Of a DNA stretch of 64,000 nucleotides, positions 8,201 through 17,321 are shown one piece after another. The stretch lies in the NCBI GenBank assembly GCA_038043185.1, contig JBBTCO010000010.1, forward strand, positions 1-64,000, given 5' to 3'. Position 1 is the stretch's first letter. Every line of letters begins with the position of its first letter. Made by a program: the position numbers and the translations under genes. This DNA comes from UBA5009 sp038043185 (GTDB lineage: Bacteria > Bdellovibrionota > Bdellovibrionia > Bdellovibrionales > Bdellovibrionaceae). Below the pieces are notes generated by a model. The model was given only the letters and a program-made list of their open reading frames with translations. It was not told the origin of the DNA and did no database searches.

Positions 8201-9430
8201 GTTGGCAAGAAAACCACAGGTGTTTTGCTTAACGAGGACGGAAGCCAAAAACTCTTGAGCAAAGGGCAAGATATCACGATTGCTGATATTGAAACAATTC
8301 CATTTGAATTGTTGAGCTACATTCCTTTGGATCAAGATCTTGAATTTCAAGTAACAAAAATTATTGATGGTGCACGAAATCAGTTGGATGCCGTGAAAAT
8401 GATTTTCAACGAGAAAATTGATCGTCTTAAAAAAGGCGATGAGTTGCCTCCTGGTGTAATCAAAATGGTTAAAGTTTACGTGGCGATTAAACGTAAACTT
8501 CAAGTCGGTGATAAATTTGCTGGTCGTCATGGTAACAAAGGTGTTGTTTCTAAGGTTTTACCTGCGGAAGATATGCCTTATCTTGCTGATGGCACGCCAG
8601 TGGACATGGTCTTGAATCCTCTGGGTGTTCCTTCTCGTATGAATATCGGGCAAGTTCTTGAAGTTCATTTGGGTTGGGCAGCTCACAATTTGGGCAAACA
8701 AGTTTCCGCTTATCTTGATCAATGGAATGCGGAAAATGCCAGAAAATCTTTGAAAGATATTTTTAATGACACCGAGATCAGCGCGAAAGTTGATAAGGCA
8801 GATGAAGCTTCATTGAAACAAATGATTACGACAATGAAGAGCGGGATCCATGTTGGTACGCCAGTTTTCGATGGTGCTCGTGAATCCGATGTTAAAAATC
8901 TTTTAGCTAAATCGAACTTATCAGAGCGAGGACAAACAATCCTTTTTGATGGTCGATCAGGCGAGCCATTCACGAATCAGGTCACAGTTGGAATTATGTA
9001 CATGCTAAAACTGCATCATCTGGTTGAAGAAAAGATCCATGCGCGATCCATTGGACCTTACTCGCTCGTGTCGCAACAACCTTTGGGCGGTAAAGCTCAA
9101 TTCGGGGGTCAAAGACTTGGAGAGATGGAAGTCTGGGCAATCGAGGCCTACGGTGCTGCTTATTCACTGCAAGAATTCTTGACAGTCAAATCCGATGACG
9201 TGGCAGGAAGAACTCGTATGTACGAGAGCATTGTTAAAGGTGAAAATATTCTTGAGCCAGGATTACCTGAGTCTTTCAACGTATTGGTGAAAGAGCTGCA
9301 GTCCTTAGCCTTGAATATTGAGCTGAAGGAATCTGATATTCTTACTGACCCAGACGAGGGTGAAGAATTGAATGGTGAGGCCAGTCCCACAGGATTGATC
9401 CCACCTCCATCAGAAACGAACCAACACTAA
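5228..9430 (+). CDS. rpoB: DNA-directed RNA polymerase subunit beta
   Basis: This subunit forms one pincer of RNA polymerase and most of the rifampicin pocket. The protein has 1400 residues, somewhat longer than the E. coli form (1342). The rifampicin region is visible around FFGSSQLSQFMDQTNPLSE and KRRLSALGPGGLTRDRAGF, with the usual drug-sensitive residues. Later segments include GYNFEDSILISERL, KLQVGDKFAGRHGNKG and the C-terminal GGKAQFGGQRLGEMEVWA clamp element. The C-terminal tail after DILTDPDEGEE is acidic and proline-rich. rpoC follows after 40 bases. Confidence 0.99.
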   Translation: MEHTPVTASNLRIRKSFAKNKQVIDIPNLIELQKSSYEAFLQKDVDPDRRGDLGLNGVFKSVFPISDFNNTASLEFVSYTLEPAKYDVEECRQRGMTFAAPIKVTLRLIVFDVDEETEARSIRDVKEQEVYLGEIPLMTANGSFIINGTERVVVSQLHRSPGVFFDHDGGKNNASGKLIYSARIIPYRGSWLDSEFDQKDLIHVRIDRRRKFPVTILLKALGYNTEQLLEYFYDLDEVYVKNSKLYRKLDIDRMAGQRAIADILDPKSQEVLVRAGRRITRAIIKKIKDINLTEIEVQPQDLDGKVLAKPLIDESTGEILADANAELSPGLINKAVDVGIERFFMIFFDGLTVGPYLRNTLLVDKVNNKDESLIEIYKRLRPGEPPTIEASTAFFQRLFFDSETYDLSEVGRIKINHKFGISMEECPPEHRTLTVKDILSTIKHLIDLKNGRGIIDDIDHLGNRRVRSVGELLENQYRIGLVRMERAIRERMSLQDVETMMPHDLVNAKPVNAVVKEFFGSSQLSQFMDQTNPLSEITHKRRLSALGPGGLTRDRAGFEVRDVHPTHYGRICPIETPEGPNIGLIASLATYARINNYGFIETPYRKVDAAKVSSEITYMSALEEAGHYIAQAAREEKGSREIITPNATVRKDGEYEIVDKDKVSLMDVSPSQLVSIAASLIPFLEHDDANRALMGSNMQRQAVPLLRSRAPLVGTGVERLVARDSGTSVVAINDGVVEEVDASRIVIRRFAKGGELGANVDIYNLTKYQRTNQNTCFNQKPIVKIGDRVAKTDIIADGPSTELGELALGQNILVAFTPWMGYNFEDSILISERLLKEDVYTSIHIEEFECIARDTKLGKEEITRDIANVGEEALKDLDSSGIIRIGAEVKPGYILVGKVTPKGETQLSPEEKLLRAIFGEKAGDVRDTSLRVPSGVYGTVIDAQVYSREGSDRDERLASIIEDKKRKLEKDLSVEQNVIRNNAITKLRDILVGKKTTGVLLNEDGSQKLLSKGQDITIADIETIPFELLSYIPLDQDLEFQVTKIIDGARNQLDAVKMIFNEKIDRLKKGDELPPGVIKMVKVYVAIKRKLQVGDKFAGRHGNKGVVSKVLPAEDMPYLADGTPVDMVLNPLGVPSRMNIGQVLEVHLGWAAHNLGKQVSAYLDQWNAENARKSLKDIFNDTEISAKVDKADEASLKQMITTMKSGIHVGTPVFDGARESDVKNLLAKSNLSERGQTILFDGRSGEPFTNQVTVGIMYMLKLHHLVEEKIHARSIGPYSLVSQQPLGGKAQFGGQRLGEMEVWAIEAYGAAYSLQEFLTVKSDDVAGRTRMYESIVKGENILEPGLPESFNVLVKELQSLALNIELKESDILTDPDEGEELNGEASPTGLIPPPSETNQH

Positions 9431-9470
9431 TGAATTTGAATTTTAATATTTTAACAACAAGAGGTGACTT

Positions 9471-12400
9471 TTGAGAGACTTGTTGAATTTTTTCGATAAA
9501 CCTAAAGATCCATTGTCGTTTGACGCTGTTCGAGTGTCCTTGGCTTCCCCTGAGATGATCAGAGAGTGGTCATTTGGCGAAGTAAAAAAGCCAGAAACGA
9601 TCAATTACCGAACTTTTAAGCCAGAAAGAGACGGCCTTTTCTGTGCAAAAATTTTCGGTCCGATCAAAGACTACGAATGTCTATGCGGAAAATACAAACG
9701 AATGAAATATCGTGGAGTCATTTGTGAAAAGTGTGGCGTCGAAGTCACACAAACAAAAGTTCGCCGAGAACGACTTGGTCACATTGAACTCGCGACTCCA
9801 GTGGCTCATATCTGGTTTTTGCGTTCACTTCCTTCTCGTATTGGTAACTTGCTCAATCTGGCTTTAAAAGATGTTGAGAAAGTTCTTTATTGCGAAGCTT
9901 ACGTTGTTATTGATCCGATGGAAACCACTCTGGAAGAGGGGCAAGTTCTATCTGAAGAAGCTTACCAAGCAGCTCTGAATGAGTTTGGTCCAAGTTTCAA
10001 AGCGGGCATGGGCGGGGAATCTGTTCGTGATCTTTTAAGAAAAATTGATCCCGAGTATCTTTCTAAAAAACTCAGAATGGAAATTAAAGAAACTAAATCC
10101 GAAGCTCAAATTAAAAAATTGACTAAACGTTTGAAAGTTGTCGAGGCTTTCAAAAATTCAATTAATAAATGTGAGTGGATGATGTTGGAAGCTCTTCCAG
10201 TGTTGCCACCGGATCTTCGTCCTTTGGTGCCTTTGGATGGTGGACGATTTGCGACCTCAGATCTAAATGATCTTTATCGTCGTGTTATCAACAGAAATAA
10301 TCGTTTGAAACGTCTGCAAGAATTGAATGCTCCAGATATTATTATCCGAAACGAAAAACGAATGCTTCAAGAAGCCGTGGACGCTTTGTTGGATAATGGA
10401 CGTCGCGGTAAAACATTCACGGGTCCTAATAAACGACCACTTCGTTCATTGAGTGACATGCTCAAAGGAAAACAAGGTCGTTTCAGACAAAATCTACTTG
10501 GAAAACGGGTGGATTATTCCGGTCGTTCGGTGATTGTTGTTGGTCCAACTTTAAAATTGCATCAATGTGGTCTTCCGAAAAAAATGGCGCTCGAACTCTT
10601 TAAGCCATTTGTTTATAATAAACTTGAAGAAAAAGGATTCGCGACAACAATTAAACAAGCTAAAAAAATTGTTGATCAAGAAGCCGTAGAAGTTTGGGAT
10701 ATTTTATCTGACGTTGTTAAAGAACATCCCGTGCTTTTGAATCGTGCTCCTACGCTGCACAGACTTGGGATTCAAGCTTTTGAACCAGTTCTGCATGAAG
10801 GAAAAGCCATTCAATTGCATCCGTTAGTTTGTACGGCGTTCAATGCCGACTTTGACGGAGATCAAATGGCGGTCCACGTTCCATTGTCAGTGGAAGCTCA
10901 AGTGGAAGCTCGAGTTCTGATGATGTCGACAAATAATATTTTAAGCCCTGCTCATGGAAAACCAATTATCAATCCATCACAAGACGTTGTCTTGGGACTT
11001 TACTGGATGACCCGTCTTCGCCCTGGAGCGAAAGGGAACGGAAAGATTTTTGCGAGTGTCAAAGAAGCTCTTTATGCTTATGAAGCGGGTATTGTTGATA
11101 TTCAAGCGGCATGTAAAGTCAGAATTAAAGGTAAATTGGAAGAGACCACTGTGGGTCGTTCTATTTTGTCTGATGTAGTTCCAGTGGAAGTTCCATTTTC
11201 CGAAGTGAATACAGTGATGAACAAAAAAGCAATTGCTGGTTTGATCGATCGCACTTTCCGCCTTGCTGGCGCAAAGCTGACTTGTATTTTGGCTGATAAA
11301 ATTATGGAACTTGGATTTAAATATTCAACAGTTGCTGGTATGTCGATCTGTTTAGATGACATGGTTATTCCTGAAAGTAAAAGTGCTTTGATTGCAGATG
11401 CTGAAAAACAAGTTCAAGAGATTCAGCAACAATACGATGAAGGTCTTATTACTGATGGAGAACGCTACAATAAAGTCGTCGATATTTGGGCTCAGACAGG
11501 TGATAAAGTAGCCAAAGAGATGATGAACCAAATTGAAAAACAAAAATTTGTCATAGATGGCAAAGAACTTATTGGACCCTCATTCAATCCTATTTTTATT
11601 ATGGCTGACTCTGGAGCGCGGGGATCTGCGAGCCAAATTCGTCAGTTAGGTGGAATGCGTGGTTTGATGGCAAAACCATCAGGTGAAATTATCGAAACTC
11701 CAATCACGGCTAATTTCCGTGAAGGATTAACGGTTCTTCAATACTTCATTTCAACACATGGAGCGCGTAAGGGTCTTGCGGATACAGCTTTAAAAACAGC
11801 GAACTCAGGTTATTTAACTCGTCGTTTGGTGGATGTCGCTCAAGATGTTGTCGTTAGTCAAATTGACTGTGGCACTGAAGATGGACTTGATATCACGCCA
11901 GTTTATGAAGGTGGCGAGATTACACAAAACATTGGCGATCGCATTTTAGGTCGTACGCCATTAAAAGATGTTATTGATCCTTATACAAATGCCGTCATTG
12001 TTCGAGTCAACGAAGAGATGACTGAAACTCATGTTAAAAAAATTGAAGAACTTGGTATTGAAAAAGTTTCTATTCGTTCCGCACTCACTTGTGAGTCCGA
12101 TCGCGGAGTTTGTGTTCGTTGTTATGGTCGTGACTTAGCTCGTGGAGCTACCGTCAATTTAGGTGAAACAGTCGGTATTATTGCTGCGCAATCGATTGGT
12201 GAGCCCGGCACTCAATTGACAATGAGAACATTCCATTTAGGTGGAGCGGCTTCTCGGTCGGTTGAACAGTCAGTTCACACTTCACGTCATGATGGGGTTC
12301 TTAAGCTTCAGAATGTTCATTTTGTGAAAAACAAACAAGGTCGCTTAACGATCATGAATCGTAATGGTGAGGCCTTAGTTATCGATGAAACAGGTCGTGA

Positions 12401-13610
12401 GCGTGAGCGCTACAAACTTGTTTACGGAACTATTTTGAATTTCAAAGACGGGGATAAAATTCCGAAGGGTGCAACTGTCGCCGAGTGGGATCCTTACTCA
12501 AATCCAATTATTTCCGAAGTGACTGCAAGAGTTCGTTACCAAGATATCGACGAAGGTACGACGATGACTGAACAAGTGGATGCCGTTACTGGTTTTGCCA
12601 CTAAAGTTATTACTGAAAGTAAATCTTCTGATGTAAAACCAACAATTTATTTGGAAGATGCCAACGGTAAAACATTGAATCTTCCAGGTCGCGATATTCC
12701 TGCTCGATACTTGATTCCAGTTGGAGCACAGCTCTTGGTTCAAGATGGACAAGAAGTTCATGGCGGTGACATCATTGCAAAAATGCATCGTGAGGCATCG
12801 AAAACAAAGGACATCACTGGAGGTCTTCCTCGAGTTGCTGAACTTTTTGAAGCTCGTAAGCCAAAAGAGGCGGCGATCATTTCAGAAATTGATGGTTACG
12901 TGACTTTTGGTAAAGACGTTAAGGGTAAACAACGTGTGATTGTGACTCCAGAAGTTGGAGAACAAAAAGAATATCTTATCCCTAAAGGAAAGCACGTTGC
13001 AGTCAGAGAAGGTGAATACGTTAAAGCGGGTGAAGCTTTGATGGATGGACCAACGAACCCTCATGATGTTTTGGCTGTACTTGGCGAAAAAGCGCTTGCG
13101 GCTTATCTTGTGAATGAAGTTCAAGAAGTCTATCGACTACAAGGTGTTGGTATCAATGATAAACACATTGAAGTGATTGTTCGTCAGATGCTGCGTAAAG
13201 TAGAAGTGACGGATGCAGGTGACAGCCGATTCTTGTCAGGAGAACAAACAGAAAAAGCTAATTTCGTGATTGAAAATCAGCGTCTTTTGAAAGAAGGCGG
13301 ACAAGTTGCGACGAACCGGCCACTGCTACTTGGAATTACAAAAGTTTCTTTAAGTACGGATAGTTGGATTTCAGCAGCTTCATTCCAAGAAACAACTAAA
13401 GTTTTGACGGAAGCAGCGATTAACTCTCGAACTGATAATTTGAGAGGTTTGAAAGAAAACATTATTATGGGTCGCTTAATTCCAGCGGGTACAGGCTTAA
13501 CATCTTACAAGCGTTGGAAAGTGGTTCTTAAAGAGGATGATGACGAAGCGACAAGCTTTGCGGCTTTGCCAGGTGGTATGCCGGTTCAGCCTCAGATTGT
13601 GCAAAGATAA
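9471..13610 (+). CDS. rpoC: DNA-directed RNA polymerase subunit beta'
   Basis: This is the catalytic subunit of RNA polymerase, 1379 residues long. It starts with TTG, supported by GAGGTG 4 bases upstream and by the typical N-terminus MRDLLNFFDK. The first zinc site is CLCGKYK...CEKCGVEV near residues 70-88. The metal-binding catalytic loop NADFDGDQM lies near residue 458. The second cysteine cluster (CESDRGVCVRCYG) lies near residue 870. A terminator follows the stop. Confidence 0.99.
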   Translation: MRDLLNFFDKPKDPLSFDAVRVSLASPEMIREWSFGEVKKPETINYRTFKPERDGLFCAKIFGPIKDYECLCGKYKRMKYRGVICEKCGVEVTQTKVRRERLGHIELATPVAHIWFLRSLPSRIGNLLNLALKDVEKVLYCEAYVVIDPMETTLEEGQVLSEEAYQAALNEFGPSFKAGMGGESVRDLLRKIDPEYLSKKLRMEIKETKSEAQIKKLTKRLKVVEAFKNSINKCEWMMLEALPVLPPDLRPLVPLDGGRFATSDLNDLYRRVINRNNRLKRLQELNAPDIIIRNEKRMLQEAVDALLDNGRRGKTFTGPNKRPLRSLSDMLKGKQGRFRQNLLGKRVDYSGRSVIVVGPTLKLHQCGLPKKMALELFKPFVYNKLEEKGFATTIKQAKKIVDQEAVEVWDILSDVVKEHPVLLNRAPTLHRLGIQAFEPVLHEGKAIQLHPLVCTAFNADFDGDQMAVHVPLSVEAQVEARVLMMSTNNILSPAHGKPIINPSQDVVLGLYWMTRLRPGAKGNGKIFASVKEALYAYEAGIVDIQAACKVRIKGKLEETTVGRSILSDVVPVEVPFSEVNTVMNKKAIAGLIDRTFRLAGAKLTCILADKIMELGFKYSTVAGMSICLDDMVIPESKSALIADAEKQVQEIQQQYDEGLITDGERYNKVVDIWAQTGDKVAKEMMNQIEKQKFVIDGKELIGPSFNPIFIMADSGARGSASQIRQLGGMRGLMAKPSGEIIETPITANFREGLTVLQYFISTHGARKGLADTALKTANSGYLTRRLVDVAQDVVVSQIDCGTEDGLDITPVYEGGEITQNIGDRILGRTPLKDVIDPYTNAVIVRVNEEMTETHVKKIEELGIEKVSIRSALTCESDRGVCVRCYGRDLARGATVNLGETVGIIAAQSIGEPGTQLTMRTFHLGGAASRSVEQSVHTSRHDGVLKLQNVHFVKNKQGRLTIMNRNGEALVIDETGRERERYKLVYGTILNFKDGDKIPKGATVAEWDPYSNPIISEVTARVRYQDIDEGTTMTEQVDAVTGFATKVITESKSSDVKPTIYLEDANGKTLNLPGRDIPARYLIPVGAQLLVQDGQEVHGGDIIAKMHREASKTKDITGGLPRVAELFEARKPKEAAIISEIDGYVTFGKDVKGKQRVIVTPEVGEQKEYLIPKGKHVAVREGEYVKAGEALMDGPTNPHDVLAVLGEKALAAYLVNEVQEVYRLQGVGINDKHIEVIVRQMLRKVEVTDAGDSRFLSGEQTEKANFVIENQRLLKEGGQVATNRPLLLGITKVSLSTDSWISAASFQETTKVLTEAAINSRTDNLRGLKENIIMGRLIPAGTGLTSYKRWKVVLKEDDDEATSFAALPGGMPVQPQIVQR

Positions 13611-13617
13611 ATTTTTT

Positions 13618-13656
13618 AGGGAATTTGGATGCTAAATTCAAATTCCTTAATTTTTA
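13618..13656 (+). terminator. Terminator after rpoC
   Basis: AGGGAATTTG (from 13618) pairs with CAAATTCCTT (to 13648), with a perfect 8-bp core GGAATTTG/CAAATTCC and an 11-base loop. AATTTTT follows. It closes the rpoBC unit. Confidence 0.7.
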
Positions 13657-13665
13657 ACATAATAC

Positions 13666-13694
13666 TTGACCTGGCGGTTAGCCTTCGTTAGTTT
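13666..13694 (+). promoter_or_regulatory. Probable promoter of the rpsL-rpsG-fusA unit
   Basis: TTGACC (13666-13671) and TAGTTT (13689-13694) are spaced by 17 bases, directly after the rpoC terminator and 65 bases before rpsL. The -35 is close to the sigma-70 consensus and the -10 is weaker. The position is what one expects for a new transcription unit. Confidence 0.45.
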
Positions 13695-13759
13695 CCAGCG
13701 TCTTAAATTGATCACATTGAATATATAATGTTGATCATAAGGAGTAGAGGTAAAAGTTA

Positions 13760-14134
13760 ATGCCTACAATAAACCAGCTTATTAAAAGCGAGCGTACGGT
13801 ACAGAAAAATAAAACAAAATCTCCAGCTCTTGTTGGATGTCCACAACGCCGTGGAGTTTGTACTCGTGTTTACACAACAACACCTAAGAAACCGAATTCG
13901 GCGCTTCGTAAAGTAGCTAAAGTTCGTCTTTCAAATGGATTTGAAGTTATTTCTTACATCCCAGGCATTGGTCACAATCTTCAAGAGCACAGTGTGGTTT
14001 TGATCAGAGGTGGCCGGGTGAAAGATTTACCAGGAGTACGTTATCATATCGTCCGTGGAGTCCTTGATCTTCAAGGTGTGAATGGTCGCCTTCGTGGTCG
14101 TTCAAAGTACGGTACAAAAAGACCTAAGAAGTAA
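13760..14134 (+). CDS. rpsL: 30S ribosomal protein S12
   Basis: S12 sits at the decoding centre and controls accuracy. The protein has 124 residues. The TTPKKPNSALRKVAKVRL loop and the GGRVKDLPGVRYH loop carry the lysines where streptomycin-resistance changes occur in other species, and both look wild type. It starts 8 bases after AGGAGT/AGAGG sequences. rpsG follows after 13 bases. Confidence 0.98.
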   Translation: MPTINQLIKSERTVQKNKTKSPALVGCPQRRGVCTRVYTTTPKKPNSALRKVAKVRLSNGFEVISYIPGIGHNLQEHSVVLIRGGRVKDLPGVRYHIVRGVLDLQGVNGRLRGRSKYGTKRPKK

Positions 14135-14147
14135 TTGAGGAGTTCAA

Positions 14148-14621
14148 ATGTCGCGTCGTAAAAAGACATTCAAGCGTGAAATTATACCTGATCCAGTTTT
14201 TAAAGACTTGGTTGTAGCTAAATTTATTAACCGCATGGTTTATTGCGGTCAAAAAGCTACAGCTCAAAGACTTTTTTATGGAGCTCTAGACGAGCTTAAA
14301 GGAAAAGTTGCTGGGGAAGAGCCAATCGCCGTTTTGAAAAAAGCTATTGAAAATGCAAAACCTTCTATTGAAGTGCGATCACGTCGAGTTGGGGGAGCTA
14401 CCTACCAAGTTCCTGTCGATGTACGACCTTCTCGCAGACTTGCTTTAGCAATGAGATGGTTAGTTGATTTTTCTCGTGAACGTGGAGAGAAAGATTTTTC
14501 AAAACGTCTTGCTGCAGAAATTATGGATGCATTTAATAACCGTGGTAATGCGATTAAGAAAAAAGAAGATGTCCATCGCATGGCTGAAGCTAATAAAGCT
14601 TTTTCTCATTACAACTGGTAA
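14148..14621 (+). CDS. rpsG: 30S ribosomal protein S7
   Basis: S7 nucleates assembly of the 30S head and contacts E-site tRNA. The protein has 157 residues. Recognisable segments are RRKKTFKREIIPDP, the beta-hairpin VRSRRVGGATYQVPV and the C-terminal MAEANKAFSHYNW. It is second in the str unit, with fusA 19 bases after it. Confidence 0.98.
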   Translation: MSRRKKTFKREIIPDPVFKDLVVAKFINRMVYCGQKATAQRLFYGALDELKGKVAGEEPIAVLKKAIENAKPSIEVRSRRVGGATYQVPVDVRPSRRLALAMRWLVDFSRERGEKDFSKRLAAEIMDAFNNRGNAIKKKEDVHRMAEANKAFSHYNW

Positions 14622-14640
14622 TTAACAGAAACGAAACGCG

Positions 14641-16746
14641 ATGTCGGCGAAAGATCCAAATACAATCGCTGATCTTAAGCTGACAAGAAATATCGGCATC
14701 ATGGCTCACATCGATGCTGGAAAAACCACAACTACAGAACGAATTCTTTTCTATACAGGAAAAAGTCATAAAATTGGCGAAGTCCACGATGGAAATACCA
14801 CCATGGACTGGATGGTGCAGGAGCAGGAGCGTGGGATCACGATCACTTCTGCGGCGACCACAGCATTTTGGAAAGATCATCGTATCAATATCATCGATAC
14901 TCCAGGGCATGTTGACTTCACCATCGAAGTTGAACGTTCACTTCGAGTTTTGGACGGTGCCGTCGCGGTATTTGATGGGGTCAATGGTGTTGAACCTCAG
15001 TCAGAAACGGTTTGGAAACAGGCGGACAAACATCATGTTCCAAGAATTTGTTTCGTCAATAAAATGGATCGTGTTGGCGCTGACTTTGTGATGAGTGTTA
15101 ATTCAATAAAAGAAAAATTAAATGCGAATCCAATTCCAATTCAAGTGCCATGGGGATCTGAAGATAGTTTTCAGGGAGTCATCGACTTGCTTGAAAGGAA
15201 GGCCTATCACTGGGCTGGCGACAGTAAAGGCGAAAGTTTTCAGATTCGCGAAATTCCTGCTGAGTACAAAACTGATGTCGAAAAATACAGAGTTGAAATT
15301 GTTGAAAAAATTGTCGAGTTTGACGATGCTCTCTTCGAAAAATATTTGAACGGAGAAGAAGTTAGCGTGGCCGAGTTGAAGGCCGCTCTTCGCAAAGGAA
15401 CTTTGGCAAAAAAAGCATTTCCGGTTTTTTGCGGCTCGGCTTTTAAAAATAAAGGTGTTCAGCCGTTACTTGATGGCATTATTGATTATTTACCTTCACC
15501 TTTAGATGTTGGTCCGATCATGGGTCATCATCCTGAAAAACTTGAAAAAGAAATCAGCTGTGAAACGGATTTTGCGGCTCATGTTGCCGCTCTAGCCTTT
15601 AAAATTGCTAATGACCCCTTCGCCGGAACTTTGACTTACGTTCGGGTTTACTCGGGCACAGTGAAAGTCGGGGATCAGCTTTATAATCCTCGAACAGAAA
15701 AGAAAGAAAGAATTCAAAAGCTTGTTAAAATGCACGCCAATCATCGCGAAGAAATTGAACATCTTAAAGCGGGAGATTTAGGTGCTGTCGTTGGGCTTAA
15801 ATTTACTGGAACGGGCGACACTCTTTGTGAAACTTCTCATCCAGTTGTCCTTGAATCAATCACTTCGCCAGAGCCGGTCATTTCTGTCGCCATCGAGGCA
15901 AAATCATCGGCAGATCAAGAAAAGATGATGCAAGGTTTGCAAAAACTTGAAAAAGAAGATCCATCATGTCGCTTACGAACAGACGCTGAAACTGGGCAAA
16001 TCCTGCTGTCGGGAATGGGAGAGTTGCACCTCGATATATTAATTGATCGGTTGTTTCGTGAACACAAAGTGCACGCCAATGTCGGCAAGCCGCAGGTGTC
16101 CTATCGGGAAACGATAACGAATGCCGCTCAAGCGGAACATGTCTATGAGCGCCAATTGGGAGGGGAAGAGCATTTCGCTAAAGTGACTCTGAAGATTGAA
16201 CCTATTGGGAAGAACGAGTCCGTGCAGTTTAATCCAAAAGTTGCTTTAACAAATCAGTTTACGGCTCCCTTCCTTAAAGCCGTAGAGAGTGGTTTTCGCG
16301 AGTCTGCCGAGGTTGGTCCTCTGGGTAGTTATCCTTTAATCGGTATAAAAGGAACTCTTCTGAGTGTCGAGACTAAGCCCGACTCTTCAAGCGAAATGTC
16401 GTTTAAAGCGGCGGCCTCTTTAGCCTTTCGTGAAGCCCTTCTCAAGACAACGGCGGAATTACTTGAACCTATCTTTAAACTTGAGGTTAGCGCGCCCGAT
16501 GATTTTGTTGGAAGTATCGTCAGTGATTTAAACTCAAGGCGAGGAAAAATTATATCGATGAATGTGAGACCAGGCGGTGGCCAAATCATATCTTCAGAGG
16601 CACCCTTAGCAAATTTATTTGGTTATGCTACAGATGTGCGAAGCCTCAGTCAGGGGCGTGCAAGTTTTAGCATGGAGTTTTTGGAGTACTCAATCGTTCC
16701 TCCCAAAGTGAAATCCGAGATATTACAAAGACTTGGCCGATTCTAA
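14641..16746 (+). CDS. fusA: Elongation factor G
   Basis: EF-G drives translocation and, with RRF, ribosome recycling. The protein has 701 residues. GTPase motifs are AHIDAGKTT near residue 22, DTPGHVDF and NKMDRVGADF. Switch I includes EQERGITI. Domains 2 to 5 follow, with the domain IV/V region ending near the C-terminus. The ribosome site before this ATG is poor, so translation may depend on coupling to rpsG. Unlike the E. coli str operon, no tuf gene follows. A 245-base gap leads to rpsJ. Confidence 0.98.
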   Translation: MSAKDPNTIADLKLTRNIGIMAHIDAGKTTTTERILFYTGKSHKIGEVHDGNTTMDWMVQEQERGITITSAATTAFWKDHRINIIDTPGHVDFTIEVERSLRVLDGAVAVFDGVNGVEPQSETVWKQADKHHVPRICFVNKMDRVGADFVMSVNSIKEKLNANPIPIQVPWGSEDSFQGVIDLLERKAYHWAGDSKGESFQIREIPAEYKTDVEKYRVEIVEKIVEFDDALFEKYLNGEEVSVAELKAALRKGTLAKKAFPVFCGSAFKNKGVQPLLDGIIDYLPSPLDVGPIMGHHPEKLEKEISCETDFAAHVAALAFKIANDPFAGTLTYVRVYSGTVKVGDQLYNPRTEKKERIQKLVKMHANHREEIEHLKAGDLGAVVGLKFTGTGDTLCETSHPVVLESITSPEPVISVAIEAKSSADQEKMMQGLQKLEKEDPSCRLRTDAETGQILLSGMGELHLDILIDRLFREHKVHANVGKPQVSYRETITNAAQAEHVYERQLGGEEHFAKVTLKIEPIGKNESVQFNPKVALTNQFTAPFLKAVESGFRESAEVGPLGSYPLIGIKGTLLSVETKPDSSSEMSFKAAASLAFREALLKTTAELLEPIFKLEVSAPDDFVGSIVSDLNSRRGKIISMNVRPGGGQIISSEAPLANLFGYATDVRSLSQGRASFSMEFLEYSIVPPKVKSEILQRLGRF

Positions 16747-16799
16747 AGAGCCGGGTTGTAGAGCCCCGATAATTTGTCAATAATATTCAACTTATTTCT

Positions 16800-16828
16800 T
16801 TGACAAGCCCCGAGAATTTAATGCATAT
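16800..16828 (+). promoter_or_regulatory. Probable promoter of the S10 gene set
   Basis: A perfect -35 TTGACA (16800-16805) is followed after 17 bases by GCATAT (16823-16828). It lies 164 bases upstream of rpsJ in a 245-base non-coding stretch, leaving a leader of about 155 bases. Such a leader could carry S10-operon control, but I see no structure I can assign to the known L4 leader. Confidence 0.5.
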
Positions 16829-16991
16829 TTGCGCACTCGAGTTTAAAGCTTACAGAAAACTCTCAAATCAATGAACCTCCTAGGTTCGCTGGGAAAAAGT
16901 TTTTGATGGGGCGATGAACGAAAAGAAACTGAATTAAAAAGCAATTAAGTTACTAAGTAATTGGGAACTAACAAACAAAAGAGAATTCGAT

Positions 16992-17309
16992 ATGCAAAGT
17001 CAAAAAATTAGAATTCGCCTAAAGGCTTTTGATCATAAACTTCTTGATCAGTCGACTCGTGAAATCGTTGATACCGCACGTAGAACTGGAGCGAAAGTGG
17101 CTGGCCCAATTCCGCTTCCAACTCGGATCAATCGATTTACGGTTTTACGATCACCTCATGTGGATAAGAAATCTCGAGAACAATTTGAAATTCGTACTCA
17201 CAAGAGAATGTTAGATATTCTTGAACCCACTCAACAAACGGTTGATCAGTTGATGAAACTTGATCTTTCAGCTGGTGTTGATGTCGAAATTAAGACTTCG
17301 GCGAATTAA
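16992..17309 (+). CDS. rpsJ: 30S ribosomal protein S10
   Basis: S10 is part of the 30S head and also the NusE partner of NusB in antitermination. The protein has 105 residues. It begins MQSQKIRIRLKAFDHKLLD, contains GPIPLPTRI and RSPHVDKKSREQFE, and ends in an acidic strand. It is first in the long S10-spc-alpha run. Confidence 0.98.
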   Translation: MQSQKIRIRLKAFDHKLLDQSTREIVDTARRTGAKVAGPIPLPTRINRFTVLRSPHVDKKSREQFEIRTHKRMLDILEPTQQTVDQLMKLDLSAGVDVEIKTSAN

Positions 17310-17321
17310 AGGGAGTTTATT

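Noticed and set aside
14590..14910. Minus-strand open frame covering the rpsG end and fusA start
   Set aside because: It lies wholly across two universally conserved genes and has no promoter or family likeness.
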